Shown: positions 5,133-12,880, counted from the stretch's first letter. The stretch: DNA of 13,854 nt from Chloroflexota bacterium (GCA_030616195.1 JAUWXW010000012.1:1-13854); one strand, 5' to 3'. Notes: a model not told the origin generated them from the letters alone. Translations and numbers: made by a program.

Positions 5133-7223
5133 CCACATCGCCCTTGCTACGTAATCCTCAATAAGCCCCGCTGTCCACAGTACAAAGGTTTCGCTGTCCT
5201 CTATGTCCGGTGAGGCCAGCCATAAAATGTCTTCGGCGTCCTCTGGGGCATAGTTTAAGGCTAGTAGCCTCTCCAGAGCCCAGGGTCTATCGTGCCGCCC
5301 CTCAGTCCATAGCTCCGTGATGTCCCGGCGGGAAAGGTTACGGGTCTTCTCTGGCAATGGAGTCACGGCGTAGGAAACGTAGAACTGCACATCTTCCGCT
5401 TTCAACCCCATCGTGGTCAGTTTTTGGCTTAGGACTGCCTGATCTATAACCCCGCGCCGGGTAGCCCCGATCAGGGCCGCTATGGTTGGCTCTGGTGGTA
5501 GAGCCTCTGGCCTTGCGGCATAAGAGGCCAGTAGAGTGTTGGCGTCCTCTTCGGTGTAGTCAATGCCGAGGAGCTTGTCAAGGGCTACTGCTCCAGTCAG
5601 TACCCCGCGCCCCCACGCCTCCAGGATGTCATTTTTCTTTAGCTCCCTTGGTGGACTTGTAACCACCCTGGGATGTAGGCGTTGGAAGGTTTCGAAGAGT
5701 AACCCCGCGTCCTCCTCTGTGAAGCCAATCCCTAGCAGTCGGTCTATGACTTCCCCCTCCTCGATGACTTCAGCGTGCCAGGCCCACATGATGTCTTGTG
5801 GCCTTAGCTCATAAACGTCGGGAGGCTTGGTCTGCATGTGACCGCGCCGGTACGTTTCCATCAGTACCGAGGCCCCCCGACTGTCATAGCCTACATCTAT
5901 GAGGCCCTGAAATACCTGGGGTTGAGAGAGTACACCCGTAGCCCACGCTTTCAGCAGCTCGGATTTGTTAATCTTGCGGTAGGTCGGTGCCCTCTCTTTG
6001 TCCCAGGTCTGTAAGAGGAGCGTGATGGTGTGAGAAGCAAAGTCGGCGTTGGCTAACCACCTCTCTGCCTCTGGCCGACCGATGACGTTTTCCATGTAGG
6101 CCGATCTAATGTCGGCCTTGGCAGCCGTCTTCTCTTCGACTTCCCAGGACAGTTTTAGGACTGCTATCTCCAGGTCAATGGCAACGTCTGACCGGCCTTG
6201 CTGTTTCAGTGCTTCTCTCAGGTCAACCTCAGAGATAAGTTGCTCCCGGAAAGCCTTCCGTAGCGTTCCCAGGTAGGCCCCTTTTTCCTCACTCGTTTCC
6301 TCTCTCTTGTAGTACCGCAGGAAACGGTCTATCCATACCTGGTCGTAGCCTATCTTGCGGAAGCCATCGGCGACGATGGTATCGGTAATGATGCCCTTAT
6401 TCCACATGCCCACCAAATCGCCCCGACTTGGCTGCTTTTCGGCCAGGTCCAGAAGCCACTCGATTTTTTCACTATCGTAGCCCAGTCGCCCAAGCTCTGC
6501 CCCCAATCGGGTAGCGCCGATCTTGCCTAAGTCGAAAAGGTCCATCCACTGGCTACGGGTAAAGTCTGTTTCTCTGAAAGTGAGGTTTACCAGCCGTTGC
6601 AAAGGGCTGAGGATAACCGCTTGTACGAGAGGGGACGTGGATTGCCAGGAGGTAAAGCAGGTTCCTAGTAACCACTTGGCGTCGGTGAACATCTTGCCCA
6701 TGCCCTCCACTTGCCCAAGTGTTGCCGCTTCTCCCAGTGTGCTGATTATACTTCCCAGTGCCTCGAATGTTCCCTGTGTACCCAGGAAACGGCGTACTGT
6801 TTCTAGCTCTGGTGCGTTGGGGTCTAACTCCCCTCCTACAATGCTGGCCAGCCAGGGGTCAAAAACAACAGCGCCAAATACCTCATTCAGTTCGTGCCAG
6901 GCCGGGGAAGTTGTGGCTTCCTGTAGTTGTTCAGCTATCCATTGCGAGGGGTTGGTGTATAGGTCATGCAACATAGGGGTTACTATCGCCTTGGCTTGTT
7001 CGTCAGTAGCCCCTAGCTCCTTAGCCTTGGCCGCAATCGCCAGGGGTTCACCACGCCCCCACTTTGTTACCCAGGCACTAAGGCCGGATAACGATGTAAT
7101 GTTATTCCAGTCGTCGGTTGAGGCTTGCCGGTCTTCAGCCCATCCTTTGAGGTTGAGCCGTTCCCACATATCTTCAAGCCAGCCTCTTAGCCGTTCACCT
7201 AATCCTATCCCACCGTTTGGCAT
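5079..7223 (-). CDS. 714-residue protein of about ten 40-residue helical repeats, probable virion protein
   Basis: The largest protein of the window, not assigned to a family. From about residue 224 to the end it consists of roughly ten degenerate units of about 40 residues (near 224-262, 267-307, 316-360, 369-410, 421-460, 477-516, 530-570, 580-620, 632-671, 678-713). The core pattern is a helix with W, then G-V/I-L/I, a second helix, L-x-x-x-G-Y/F, T/S-E-E-D-A, and L-L (for example LLGIGFTEEDAGLLFETF, LLGIDYTEEDANTLLASY). The N-terminal 220 residues are helical and different (WLEDMWERLNLKGW; then ELNEVFGAVVFDPWLASIVG). No signal peptide or clear membrane helix is seen. It is the last large gene of the structural operon, so a scaffold-like, spike or DNA-delivery role is plausible. 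A single copy of the repeat occurs in the early 80-residue protein at 1322. Confidence 0.75.
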   Translation of the reverse strand: MPNGGIGLGERLRGWLEDMWERLNLKGWAEDRQASTDDWNNITSLSGLSAWVTKWGRGEPLAIAAKAKELGATDEQAKAIVTPMLHDLYTNPSQWIAEQLQEATTSPAWHELNEVFGAVVFDPWLASIVGGELDPNAPELETVRRFLGTQGTFEALGSIISTLGEAATLGQVEGMGKMFTDAKWLLGTCFTSWQSTSPLVQAVILSPLQRLVNLTFRETDFTRSQWMDLFDLGKIGATRLGAELGRLGYDSEKIEWLLDLAEKQPSRGDLVGMWNKGIITDTIVADGFRKIGYDQVWIDRFLRYYKREETSEEKGAYLGTLRKAFREQLISEVDLREALKQQGRSDVAIDLEIAVLKLSWEVEEKTAAKADIRSAYMENVIGRPEAERWLANADFASHTITLLLQTWDKERAPTYRKINKSELLKAWATGVLSQPQVFQGLIDVGYDSRGASVLMETYRRGHMQTKPPDVYELRPQDIMWAWHAEVIEEGEVIDRLLGIGFTEEDAGLLFETFQRLHPRVVTSPPRELKKNDILEAWGRGVLTGAVALDKLLGIDYTEEDANTLLASYAARPEALPPEPTIAALIGATRRGVIDQAVLSQKLTTMGLKAEDVQFYVSYAVTPLPEKTRNLSRRDITELWTEGRHDRPWALERLLALNYAPEDAEDILWLASPDIEDSETFVLWTAGLIEDYVARAMWSTMGFTAGQINEVLGEG

Positions 7224-7230
7224 ATCTCAC

Positions 7231-8040
7231 CTACCAGTTATCCGCTATCAGTTGCTCCAGCCAGCCCAGAAAGGCGTCTGTCAGTAGCTCCAGGATGGTG
7301 TCAACGGGTCTATCCACCAGGGTCAACAGGAATTCAAGCCCCACTACTAGGAGGTTGCGAAGCTCTGGGAGGTCTGTTGCTACAAAGTCCATCAGGCCCG
7401 CCCCCCAAGCCGCCCACCAGTTAATAAGGTCAATGAGGGGAATGGCTAATAGGCCGAGTACATATCCCATTGGGTCGGCCAGGAACGCTACCAGGTGCTC
7501 ATTGGCTACGTTCCATAGCCAGTCAATGAAGTCCTTGACGTCCACCAGCCAGACGGCAATCAGGTCCTTGTAGTACTCTATCCAGGCAAGCCCATCCAGA
7601 ACCCAACCAATCGCTTGCTCGATTTGCAATAGCAGCCAGGCCGTGGCCGTGTCTACGAGGCCCTGGGCAAAAGCAATGGCCCCATCTATGAGGTCCTGGA
7701 ACCAGGCCAGAGCAATTGCAAGCTGGTCTGAGAGCCACTGTACGGCGTTTTCGACCAGGCCGTCAATTGCTTCCCAGATGTAGGCAATGCTCTGCTCAAT
7801 AAGCTCCCATACCAGATAATCGCCTACCCATAGCTTCCCCCAGATTGCGTGAATCTGGCCCCGTAGCCAGTCATCGCCGTCTTTTATTATGGTGTAAATC
7901 CTATCCCAAACCCACTCCCACCATCCGATAATCGCATCCAGCCAATCCCGGATTATTCCCCATTGCAGGGTCACAAAGGCCAGGAGTATTTCCCAGATGT
8001 ACTCCGCAAAGTACCACCAAACAGTCCCCCAGGATACCAC
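7231..8040 (-). CDS. Trp-rich amphipathic helical protein, membrane-associated
   Basis: A 269-residue protein with about 28 tryptophans (near 10 percent), starting at a GTG (8040) after GGGGAG, which lies in the end of the preceding gene. Successive segments alternate W/I/L/A faces with D/E faces: LQWGIIRDWLDAIIGWWEW, ELIEQSIAYIWEAIDGLV, LSDQLAIALAWFQDLIDGAI, LLLQIEQAIGWVLDGLAWI. Few lysines occur. This is the look of long amphipathic helices that lie on or insert into a lipid bilayer or pack against each other, and more hydrophobic stretches near VLGLLAIPLIDLINWW may span a membrane. A role in shaping an internal viral membrane, membrane penetration or lysis is possible. No catalytic motif is seen and I know no family. 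It is translated 7 bases before the 714-residue gene, so the two may work together. Confidence 0.7.
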   Translation of the reverse strand: MVSWGTVWWYFAEYIWEILLAFVTLQWGIIRDWLDAIIGWWEWVWDRIYTIIKDGDDWLRGQIHAIWGKLWVGDYLVWELIEQSIAYIWEAIDGLVENAVQWLSDQLAIALAWFQDLIDGAIAFAQGLVDTATAWLLLQIEQAIGWVLDGLAWIEYYKDLIAVWLVDVKDFIDWLWNVANEHLVAFLADPMGYVLGLLAIPLIDLINWWAAWGAGLMDFVATDLPELRNLLVVGLEFLLTLVDRPVDTILELLTDAFLGWLEQLIADNW

Positions 8041-8043
8041 CTT

Positions 8044-8292
8044 TTACTCCCCTTCGCCTCCCCCTGTCCAGAAAGGCCCCTCCAGGTCGGCTACCGCCTG
8101 AAATATCTTGTCAGCCCGTGTATCAGGGTCTTTCCACTCTGCGAGGGTCATGGTCACTGTGCCTGTGAAGTCGTGGGGCGTAGTAAAAGCCACCACCACC
8201 ACCTGAGTTGACCTGCCCGTCCCGTTAAACTTGGGACGTTGTACCACGCTGGTAATTAGGCCCTGTAAAACCAAGTCCCGTTGCTCTACCAT
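8044..8292 (-). CDS. Small beta-rich protein, unknown function
   Basis: An 82-residue protein, not recognised. Strand-like segments (RDLVLQGLITSVVQRPKF; TQVVVVAFTTPHDFTGTV; TMTLAEWKDPDTRADKIF) suggest a small beta barrel or sandwich, ending in a Gly/Glu tail (TGGGEGE). AGAGAGGTGA precedes the ATG. A strong G-quadruplex-forming run lies just upstream in the same mRNA (8309-8323). Between a holin-like gene and the Trp-rich gene it may be a virion or lysis accessory; nothing in the sequence decides. Confidence 0.6.
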   Translation of the reverse strand: MVEQRDLVLQGLITSVVQRPKFNGTGRSTQVVVVAFTTPHDFTGTVTMTLAEWKDPDTRADKIFQAVADLEGPFWTGGGEGE

Positions 8293-8308
8293 AATTCACC
8301 TCTCTTGT

Positions 8309-8323
8309 CCCACCCGCCCGCCC
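8309..8323 (-). promoter_or_regulatory. G-quadruplex motif in the leader of the 82-residue gene
   Basis: On the minus strand the sequence reads GGGCGGGCGGGTGGG: four G-triplets with single-base loops, the most stable class of intramolecular quadruplex. It lies in the transcribed gap just before the ribosome binding site of the gene starting at 8292, so it may pause RNA polymerase or limit translation. Confidence 0.6.
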
Positions 8324-8366
8324 ACCTATCCGCCGCCGAAATCCAAGGAGGAAATAGGATGATATA

Positions 8367-8678
8367 TTAAAATGGTTTAGGCTTGTTACCTGTCCGTGCC
8401 CCGCCTACGGCCTTCAGAAAGTCGTGTATCAAGCCGCCGCCGCCGCCGATCAAGACGCCCGTTACAAGCATACTTGCCCAGGGTGCAAGTCCGTTATTCA
8501 CCAGGGGAACTCGGATTCCAAAGGCAAAGGCGATACCGATACCCAGGGCCACTACCCGTAGCAAAGAAGTGGGCAGCTTGTAGTACTCTACGAGAGGCCG
8601 CCCTACTGTGTCAGTTACGTACTTGACGCAGAGGGCCAAACCAAGAAGTAAATCCATTCCAGTTGCCAGCCTTAACAT
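8367..8678 (-). CDS. Holin-like small membrane protein
   Basis: A 103-residue protein with about three hydrophobic segments: MDLLLGLALCVKYVTDTVG (8-26), LLRVVALGIGIAFAFGIRV (39-57) and WASMLVTGVLIGGGGGLIHD (67-86), with a short basic C-terminus (TGNKPKPF). The ending TGVLIGGGGGLIHDFL resembles the last helix of phage holin-type proteins, which often carry a G-G-G/S-x-x-H-D ending. A strong AAAGGAGGT precedes the ATG. It could be the lysis holin or an integral protein of a viral membrane. No endolysin was recognised nearby, which leaves the lysis role open. The run of five glycines is encoded by a GCC-repeat-like stretch on the plus strand. Confidence 0.6.
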   Translation of the reverse strand: MLRLATGMDLLLGLALCVKYVTDTVGRPLVEYYKLPTSLLRVVALGIGIAFAFGIRVPLVNNGLAPWASMLVTGVLIGGGGGLIHDFLKAVGGARTGNKPKPF

Positions 8679-8702
8679 GATAGGCTTACCTCCTTTCTAA
8701 TA

Positions 8703-9452
8703 TTATGTCTCACTTTGGGTGACGATCACACAGTCAACCAGGCAATAGTCGTTTTCGCCGCTTCTGGACTTAAACTTTAGTGTGACCTTTGTCTGTTTCG
8801 CCGTACTGTCAGCAAATACCTCGAATGGATAAGGGCTTAAATCGTAAGGTATATCACCGAGTAGAAAACGCACGTAATACCCGGTTGCAAAGTCAAGGAC
8901 TAACTTCATACTGTGATAGCGCCCTTGTGCGATAGTCACGTCCGGCAAATCGCCCAACTCCTGATAGTCTGCCCCATCGTCATAATAGTATATCTTTTGG
9001 TCTGTGTCGCTCAATAAGATATAGCCGCGTTTTACATCGCCGCCCTCTTTTGTTTCAATCCCTATCCTGAATTCGTCAAAGTCGGTAATAAACGCAACGG
9101 ACGCCTCAAATCCAATCTTGCCAGGGTCTAGGTCGCCCAAGAAATTGCGTACTTCAGCAGAGAAGCCGCTTGTACTTCCCCCGATCAATTTGAGGCAGTA
9201 TGGCAGTCGAAGGGGATAGGTTGCACTTACAATAACTTCGGCACCCGTGCCACTTGTTGCGACAGTCCAACGCCCTGCACCGTGCGCAAAGTCATCCTGG
9301 TATACAATGTAGCCCCGTCTGTCATAAGTATGAATAGCTCCAAGCCTTGCCGCCAACTCTCCCAGGTCATCCAGGAGCGCATACATGACGCCACTTGCAG
9401 AAAAGCCGCCGTCAACATAGTCAATCCCACCTTGCGAAAGTGGTTGTGCCAT
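8703..9452 (-). CDS. Lectin/LamG-like beta-sandwich protein, probable attachment protein
   Basis: A 249-residue protein. After an N-terminal segment with a short helix (ALLDDLGELAARLGAIH), it starts YIVYQDDFAHGAGRW, the usual opening of concanavalin/LamG-like sandwich domains (a D-D-F then W strand), and continues with strands LRLPYCLKLIGGSTSG, FEASVAFITDFDEFRIGIE, RGYILLSDTDQKIYYYDD, RYHSMKLVLDFATGYYVRF and a closing YCLVDCVIV. Such domains bind carbohydrates or proteins in phage receptor-binding spikes. The first 40 residues may anchor it in the virion. The fold call is from strand pattern by eye. AAGGT lies a few bases before the ATG. Confidence 0.6.
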   Translation of the reverse strand: MAQPLSQGGIDYVDGGFSASGVMYALLDDLGELAARLGAIHTYDRRGYIVYQDDFAHGAGRWTVATSGTGAEVIVSATYPLRLPYCLKLIGGSTSGFSAEVRNFLGDLDPGKIGFEASVAFITDFDEFRIGIETKEGGDVKRGYILLSDTDQKIYYYDDGADYQELGDLPDVTIAQGRYHSMKLVLDFATGYYVRFLLGDIPYDLSPYPFEVFADSTAKQTKVTLKFKSRSGENDYCLVDCVIVTQSET

Positions 9453-9477
9453 TGTGACCTTGCCTCAGTTCTTACTA

Positions 9478-9876
9478 TTAGGGAGCGGGTAAAAATCTGG
9501 TACGCAACCCGTCAAGAGCATTGCGGATAGGGGAGAAGGCCCCAAGCGCCGCTAAGTCGAAGCGGAATATAATCTTGTGAGAAAGCCGCGCCCCAGGTGA
9601 GCATAACTGGATACGAAGCTGGTAAAGTTCATCCCAGTTTTCCCAAGGGCCTGTTATGACCACCTGCTCATTCTCGCCGTTTATCCACTCTTCCGGGTCT
9701 TGTGGGAAGACATACTCCGCTTCGTGCAGGACACGAACGTACACCTCCCGGTTAGGCCCCTTGGGGAAAGAGATAGTAAGCCGCTCTAGTTGAGCTGGTG
9801 GAAACTCTTTGATAAACTCGGTTGGACTGGCCGCCGTGACGCCAGCCGCCACAGTCAGTTCGTAGTCTTTATACAT
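9478..9876 (-). CDS. Small beta-rich virion protein candidate
   Basis: A 132-residue protein with predicted strands through most of its length: YELTVAAGVTAASPTEFIK, LERLTISFPKGPNREVYVRV, EQVVITGPWENWDELYQLRI, LSHKIIFRFDLAA. A jelly-roll or similar small sandwich fits. It begins 3 bases after the stop of the repeat-containing 281-residue gene with only a weak ribosome site, so re-initiation is likely. The position between two candidate attachment proteins suggests a vertex or spike base component, but this is an inference and no family is recognised. Confidence 0.6.
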   Translation of the reverse strand: MYKDYELTVAAGVTAASPTEFIKEFPPAQLERLTISFPKGPNREVYVRVLHEAEYVFPQDPEEWINGENEQVVITGPWENWDELYQLRIQLCSPGARLSHKIIFRFDLAALGAFSPIRNALDGLRTRFLPAP

Positions 9877-9879
9877 GTC

Positions 9880-10725
9880 CTACATATCAATCTTCATTTT
9901 ATAGCCCCAAACAGCAAGGTAAACTTTCTTGCCATCTCCAGGAGCGAATGCATAGGCAGATACGACGTCTCCATATGCCATAAGTAGCTTTCCATTCCAA
10001 AAACGAACAACACCAGAACCCGTTGCTTCTACATTCAGAATAGTTACAATTACCGACGAACCGGAGATATATACTTGTGTGTCTTTATCAACACCTGCGT
10101 TGTGCTCGACCTGGAATCCTTCCAACACATAGACGTAACCTGATGCAACAGCCGTAGTTGTTGCAAGAGCATGGCCACCACCACTAGCCGTGCCTTCAAC
10201 CTTCTGTCTCCAAGGCGCATTATAGCCCCAAAGCAAGTTAGACTTGCGCCAAGTAGAGCCGTCATACTGGTGTTGGGCTACAAACAAGTCGGCCGGAGTT
10301 GATTGCTTGACAGTCAAATCCGTATTGTCAACCGTTACGTTATGGCCATCCGCCAACTGTTTAGCTTCAGTAGCAAACCCACTGATTGGATTGCTAACAG
10401 CGACGTTGTGCCCATCTGCCAACTGTTTAGCTTCAGTAGCAAACCCACTGATTGGATTGCTAACAGCGACGTTATGGCCATCCGCCAATTGTTTAGCTTC
10501 AGTAGCAAACCCACTGATTGGATTGCTAACAGCTACGTTATGGCCATCCGCCAATTGCTTGGCTTCAGTAGCCGCGCCGCTTGGCAAGGCCGCTGCTACC
10601 AGGTCTACCTGCAGGTTGCCAGAGGCGTCAACGTGTACCACTTGCCAACGGTCATTGACGCTATCGTAAGCCAGAAGCCCAAAGTGGCCCGCTGGTGGAT
10701 GTGGGAAGTTTTGCTCTTTGGTCAT
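9880..10725 (-). CDS. Repeat-containing spike or fibre protein
   Basis: A 281-residue protein. Residues 1-50 begin TKEQNFPHPPAGHFGLLAYD, followed by a strand-rich section. Residues 52-139 hold four copies of a 22-residue repeat (core ATEAKQLADGHN, then V-A-V-S-N-P-I-S-G-F), the last diverging after DGHN. The C-terminal 140 residues are beta-rich (RKSNLLWGYNAPWRQKVEG, SGYVYVLEGFQVEHNAGV, TQVYISGSSVIVTIL) and fit a jelly-roll head. The repeat type, with the LPSGAATEAKQL lead, occurs in phage and metagenomic tail/fibre-like proteins. A fibre with a repeat shaft and a globular receptor-binding tip is likely. GAAGGGA lies about 10 bases before the ATG. Confidence 0.7.
   Translation of the reverse strand: MTKEQNFPHPPAGHFGLLAYDSVNDRWQVVHVDASGNLQVDLVAAALPSGAATEAKQLADGHNVAVSNPISGFATEAKQLADGHNVAVSNPISGFATEAKQLADGHNVAVSNPISGFATEAKQLADGHNVTVDNTDLTVKQSTPADLFVAQHQYDGSTWRKSNLLWGYNAPWRQKVEGTASGGGHALATTTAVASGYVYVLEGFQVEHNAGVDKDTQVYISGSSVIVTILNVEATGSGVVRFWNGKLLMAYGDVVSAYAFAPGDGKKVYLAVWGYKMKIDM
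10343..10572 (-). repeat. Tandem 66-bp repeats inside the spike gene
   Basis: Four in-frame units with 66-bp period (matching anchor points at plus-strand 10355, 10421, 10487 and 10553). Central units are nearly identical in DNA with only a few changed bases, so expansion is recent or kept uniform by recombination. Copy number may vary between virus genomes. Confidence 0.9.
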
Positions 10726-10794
10726 AGGCCGGTTATCCCTTCGGGTTTTTCATCATAGCCGTTAGAAGAGGGGCTACCTGATTATGATTCCCCC

Positions 10795-11148
10795 TTATGT
10801 GCTATCCTTCTCCCACTTGTCGTCGCCGACAATCCAGCATTTCAGGACATCGCCGCTGGCTATTTCGTGCCACTTGGTTCGGACGTGTTCGCCCGCGTAA
10901 ATCCAGGTATCCACCATTTGGCCTGTGGCAAGGCCGTCTGTCATGTTCTTGTGGCCTTGTACCACAAACTCCTGCCCACCACTGACGATGTAGAATACAC
11001 AATCGGCGTTGTCCTTGTCCACCTCGCATGATGCCCGCGTCCAGTAGACTTTGTGCCCCTCCGGAATTTCGGGAAAGTCTTGCGTATGGGTTGAGGCCGT
11101 CGCCGTAGCGGTCATGTACTGCCGATAGCCCGCATATTGAAATGACAT
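10795..11148 (-). CDS. Small beta-rich virion protein candidate next to the capsid gene
   Basis: A protein of 117 residues from the ATG at 11148, which has AGGGGG about 8 bases upstream; a GTG at 11166 lacks a good site. It begins MSFQYAGYRQYMTATATAS, with alternating strands through HKVYWTRASCEVDK, CVFYIVSGGQEFVVQG, VDTWIYAGEHVRTKWHE and GDVLKCWIVGDDKW. Three cysteines are present. A small single jelly-roll or sandwich fits, as for a vertex or minor capsid protein. It is the first gene after the capsid gene, separated by a terminator-like hairpin, so it is probably made in lower amounts. No family recognised. Confidence 0.6.
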   Translation of the reverse strand: MSFQYAGYRQYMTATATASTHTQDFPEIPEGHKVYWTRASCEVDKDNADCVFYIVSGGQEFVVQGHKNMTDGLATGQMVDTWIYAGEHVRTKWHEIASGDVLKCWIVGDDKWEKDST

Positions 11149-11181
11149 ATTTCTAGCCCCCTTCACTTTGAGAGATAAATC

Positions 11182-11202
11182 AAAAGCCCTTGGTGTAGGG
11201 CT
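11182..11202 (-). terminator. Terminator-like hairpin after the capsid gene
   Basis: On the minus strand AGCCCT, a 6-base loop and AGGGCT form a stem followed by TTTGATTT. The stem is short and the T-run interrupted, so partial termination is likely, which would make the capsid transcript more abundant than that of later genes. Confidence 0.45.
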
Positions 11203-11220
11203 AGTTTAACGTGTCACCGA

Positions 11221-12366
11221 TTACGCCCCGATACCTTGCGGTAGAAGCCGCTCCAACAGGACGTAGTTGGTTGCGTCATCCGCGTCGTCGTGGTCACGTG
11301 TTGTGACCTTTAGTTCAACCTGTTTCTCCAGGCCCAGGTCAAGCCAGGTCCGAGGGTTGGGGTCTTTGTCGAACAGGAACCCACGCGTGTTCTCAGGACA
11401 GATACCCCTGAACATGAATTCAGGCATATCGTCGCCGCCACCGCCTTCGAGCTTTTGGGTATTGTCAGTCCGCCCGCCTTGCAACGTGGTGTAGGTGGAA
11501 GCTGCCGCGCCCTCAGTGTCTCCAGGCACTCCAGCTCGCGCGTTGACGTAGCCAATGCCGACCTTAAAGCCGATGTCATCATTGTAGCCCGCTGCCAGAG
11601 AAGTGTTGACCAGGTAGCCATGCTGGAAGGTCATCAGCCGTGCCAGGATGTCAGAAGCGCCGTCCCAAAAAATGTCCTGACCTGACTTAAAGGTCAGCTT
11701 GATGTTTACCATCGGGTTGAACATATTGGTCAGCTGAGTGAACGCAGTGTCGTTTTCATCCACATCGGTTCGCAACAGGATACGACGGCAGGGATTAGAA
11801 GTGGGGAGCTTGGTGTTCTCCACCACCGCCTTGACTGTAGTCCACGCCTTGTATTCCTTTTTGTGGAGATAGCCGCCAGGGAACCCAGGCCCGCCTTTCC
11901 AACGCATGATAGCCACCAGGTCCAGGCCGATACCTGTGAACTGGCCCGAAGCCGCTGAATTGGTCAGCCAGAGTTCAGGATTCTCGCACTTGTCCAACTC
12001 GATCCCGTAATCCTCGTCTTGCGGATAGCGCCCGAAGTTGAGCAAGAACCAGTCATCCACACCGCCTGTGCCAAAGTTCAACTGTTTGTTGAACGGCATA
12101 ATCCCCAAATCGAGGAAATGGAAAGCCGCCAGGGACAAAGCGTCAACGTGGCAGTACTCACGGGTAGCGTTGGCCTTGAAAACTATATCGTCAATATAGT
12201 CCCGAAGCCGCGCCTTTGAGAGTCCGGTACGCCCCAGGTTGCTGGTTGGCGAGCCAGAGAACTTTATCATGAGCGCCGACAGGTCGCCTTGATCTGGCAA
12301 CGCGATCTTGTCAGTGGAGCCGACCGTCAGAGTCTTACCGTCTTCGATGATGTAGTTGTACCACAT
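11221..12366 (-). CDS. Major capsid protein candidate, double jelly-roll suspected
   Basis: A 381-residue protein with an excellent GAGGAGGTGA site 7 bases before the ATG. No tailed-phage (HK97) features are seen. The first half has strand-rich segments: LSALMIKFSGSP, RLRDYIDDIVFKAN, ALSLAAFHFLDLGIMPFNK, then DDWFLLNFGRYPQDEDYG and LDKCENPELWLT. The second half restarts after VVENTKLPTSNPCRRILLRT with MVNIKLTFKSGQDIFWDG and GYLVNTSLAAGYNDD. Two similar beta domains of about 180 residues, an xFGRY-x-D-E stretch and a central L-P-x-x-x-x-R-R-I-x-L linker are what I expect of double jelly-roll capsids of tailless viruses (PM2, Bam35, FLiP and related metagenomic groups). Size, gene order and a hairpin just downstream support the major coat role. 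The fold is judged by eye and is not certain. Confidence 0.6.
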   Translation of the reverse strand: MWYNYIIEDGKTLTVGSTDKIALPDQGDLSALMIKFSGSPTSNLGRTGLSKARLRDYIDDIVFKANATREYCHVDALSLAAFHFLDLGIMPFNKQLNFGTGGVDDWFLLNFGRYPQDEDYGIELDKCENPELWLTNSAASGQFTGIGLDLVAIMRWKGGPGFPGGYLHKKEYKAWTTVKAVVENTKLPTSNPCRRILLRTDVDENDTAFTQLTNMFNPMVNIKLTFKSGQDIFWDGASDILARLMTFQHGYLVNTSLAAGYNDDIGFKVGIGYVNARAGVPGDTEGAAASTYTTLQGGRTDNTQKLEGGGGDDMPEFMFRGICPENTRGFLFDKDPNPRTWLDLGLEKQVELKVTTRDHDDADDATNYVLLERLLPQGIGA

Positions 12367-12406
12367 AGGTTTTCACCTCCTCTCTATAGTGTATTTGGTG
12401 AACGCA

Positions 12407-12835
12407 CTAGGGCCTGCCCCAAGCGTCCATGATTGCGTTCATGGCCGCCACCATCTTGGCTTGCGCCGTGTTGCGATCCTTCGGGCCGGTTACGGCCTGA
12501 GCCGCTGTCTTGGCCGCATCGCCAGCCGCTAGAATCTGGCCGACGTGCGGGCCAATGTTGGTAGCCGCACGTTGGGCAGAGCCGGTGTAGTTCCCGGCCT
12601 TCTCCGTGGTGCGAGTGCGCCAGCCGGAAGTACCGAGGTTACGCGCCCCTTCCGCCGGTGTGCCTGCGGCAATGGCCGCCGCCAGACCGTCACGCATCCG
12701 CTGTTGTGCGTCGGGTGAGGCGTAGTTGCCCGCCCAGTCGTCGGAGTTGGCTACGCCCTGTTGGAACTTGGTTCCCGCGCCGCTGATTCCCTGCTGGAAC
12801 CGCTGCAGGAATTCAGCCTGTGATAACTTGGCCAT
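12407..12835 (-). CDS. Ala-rich small protein before the capsid gene
   Basis: A 142-residue protein from the ATG at 12835, chosen for the strong GGGAGGTGG site just upstream; a longer frame to 12913 has none. It begins MAKLSQAEFLQRFQQGISG and is rich in A, G, Q, T and N, with likely helices in QQRMRDGLAAAIAAGTPAEG and VGQILAAGDAAKTAAQAV. No signal peptide or membrane span is seen. It is first in the structural operon, directly before the capsid gene, so a scaffold, capsid-lining or minor virion protein is plausible. No family recognised. Confidence 0.65.
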   Translation of the reverse strand: MAKLSQAEFLQRFQQGISGAGTKFQQGVANSDDWAGNYASPDAQQRMRDGLAAAIAAGTPAEGARNLGTSGWRTRTTEKAGNYTGSAQRAATNIGPHVGQILAAGDAAKTAAQAVTGPKDRNTAQAKMVAAMNAIMDAWGRP

Positions 12836-12880
12836 TCTGTTCCACCTCCCTTCTTTGATAATTGACTTATGAGTCCGGTT

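Noticed and set aside
6523..7287. 254-residue plus-strand ORF
   Set aside because: It is the complement of the repeat-protein gene, lacks a ribosome site and has a Ser/Pro/Arg composition typical of antisense reading.
8347..8370. Plus-strand AAGGAGG followed by ATG near 8359
   Set aside because: It opens only a three-codon frame and sits antisense to the structural operon; likely chance.
10343..10572. CRISPR array
   Set aside because: The repeats are in frame, adjoin without unique spacers and encode a protein repeat.
10303..10758. Plus-strand repeat-containing ORFs opposite the spike gene
   Set aside because: Their repeats mirror the 66-bp units of the minus-strand gene, and no ribosome site or promoter supports them.
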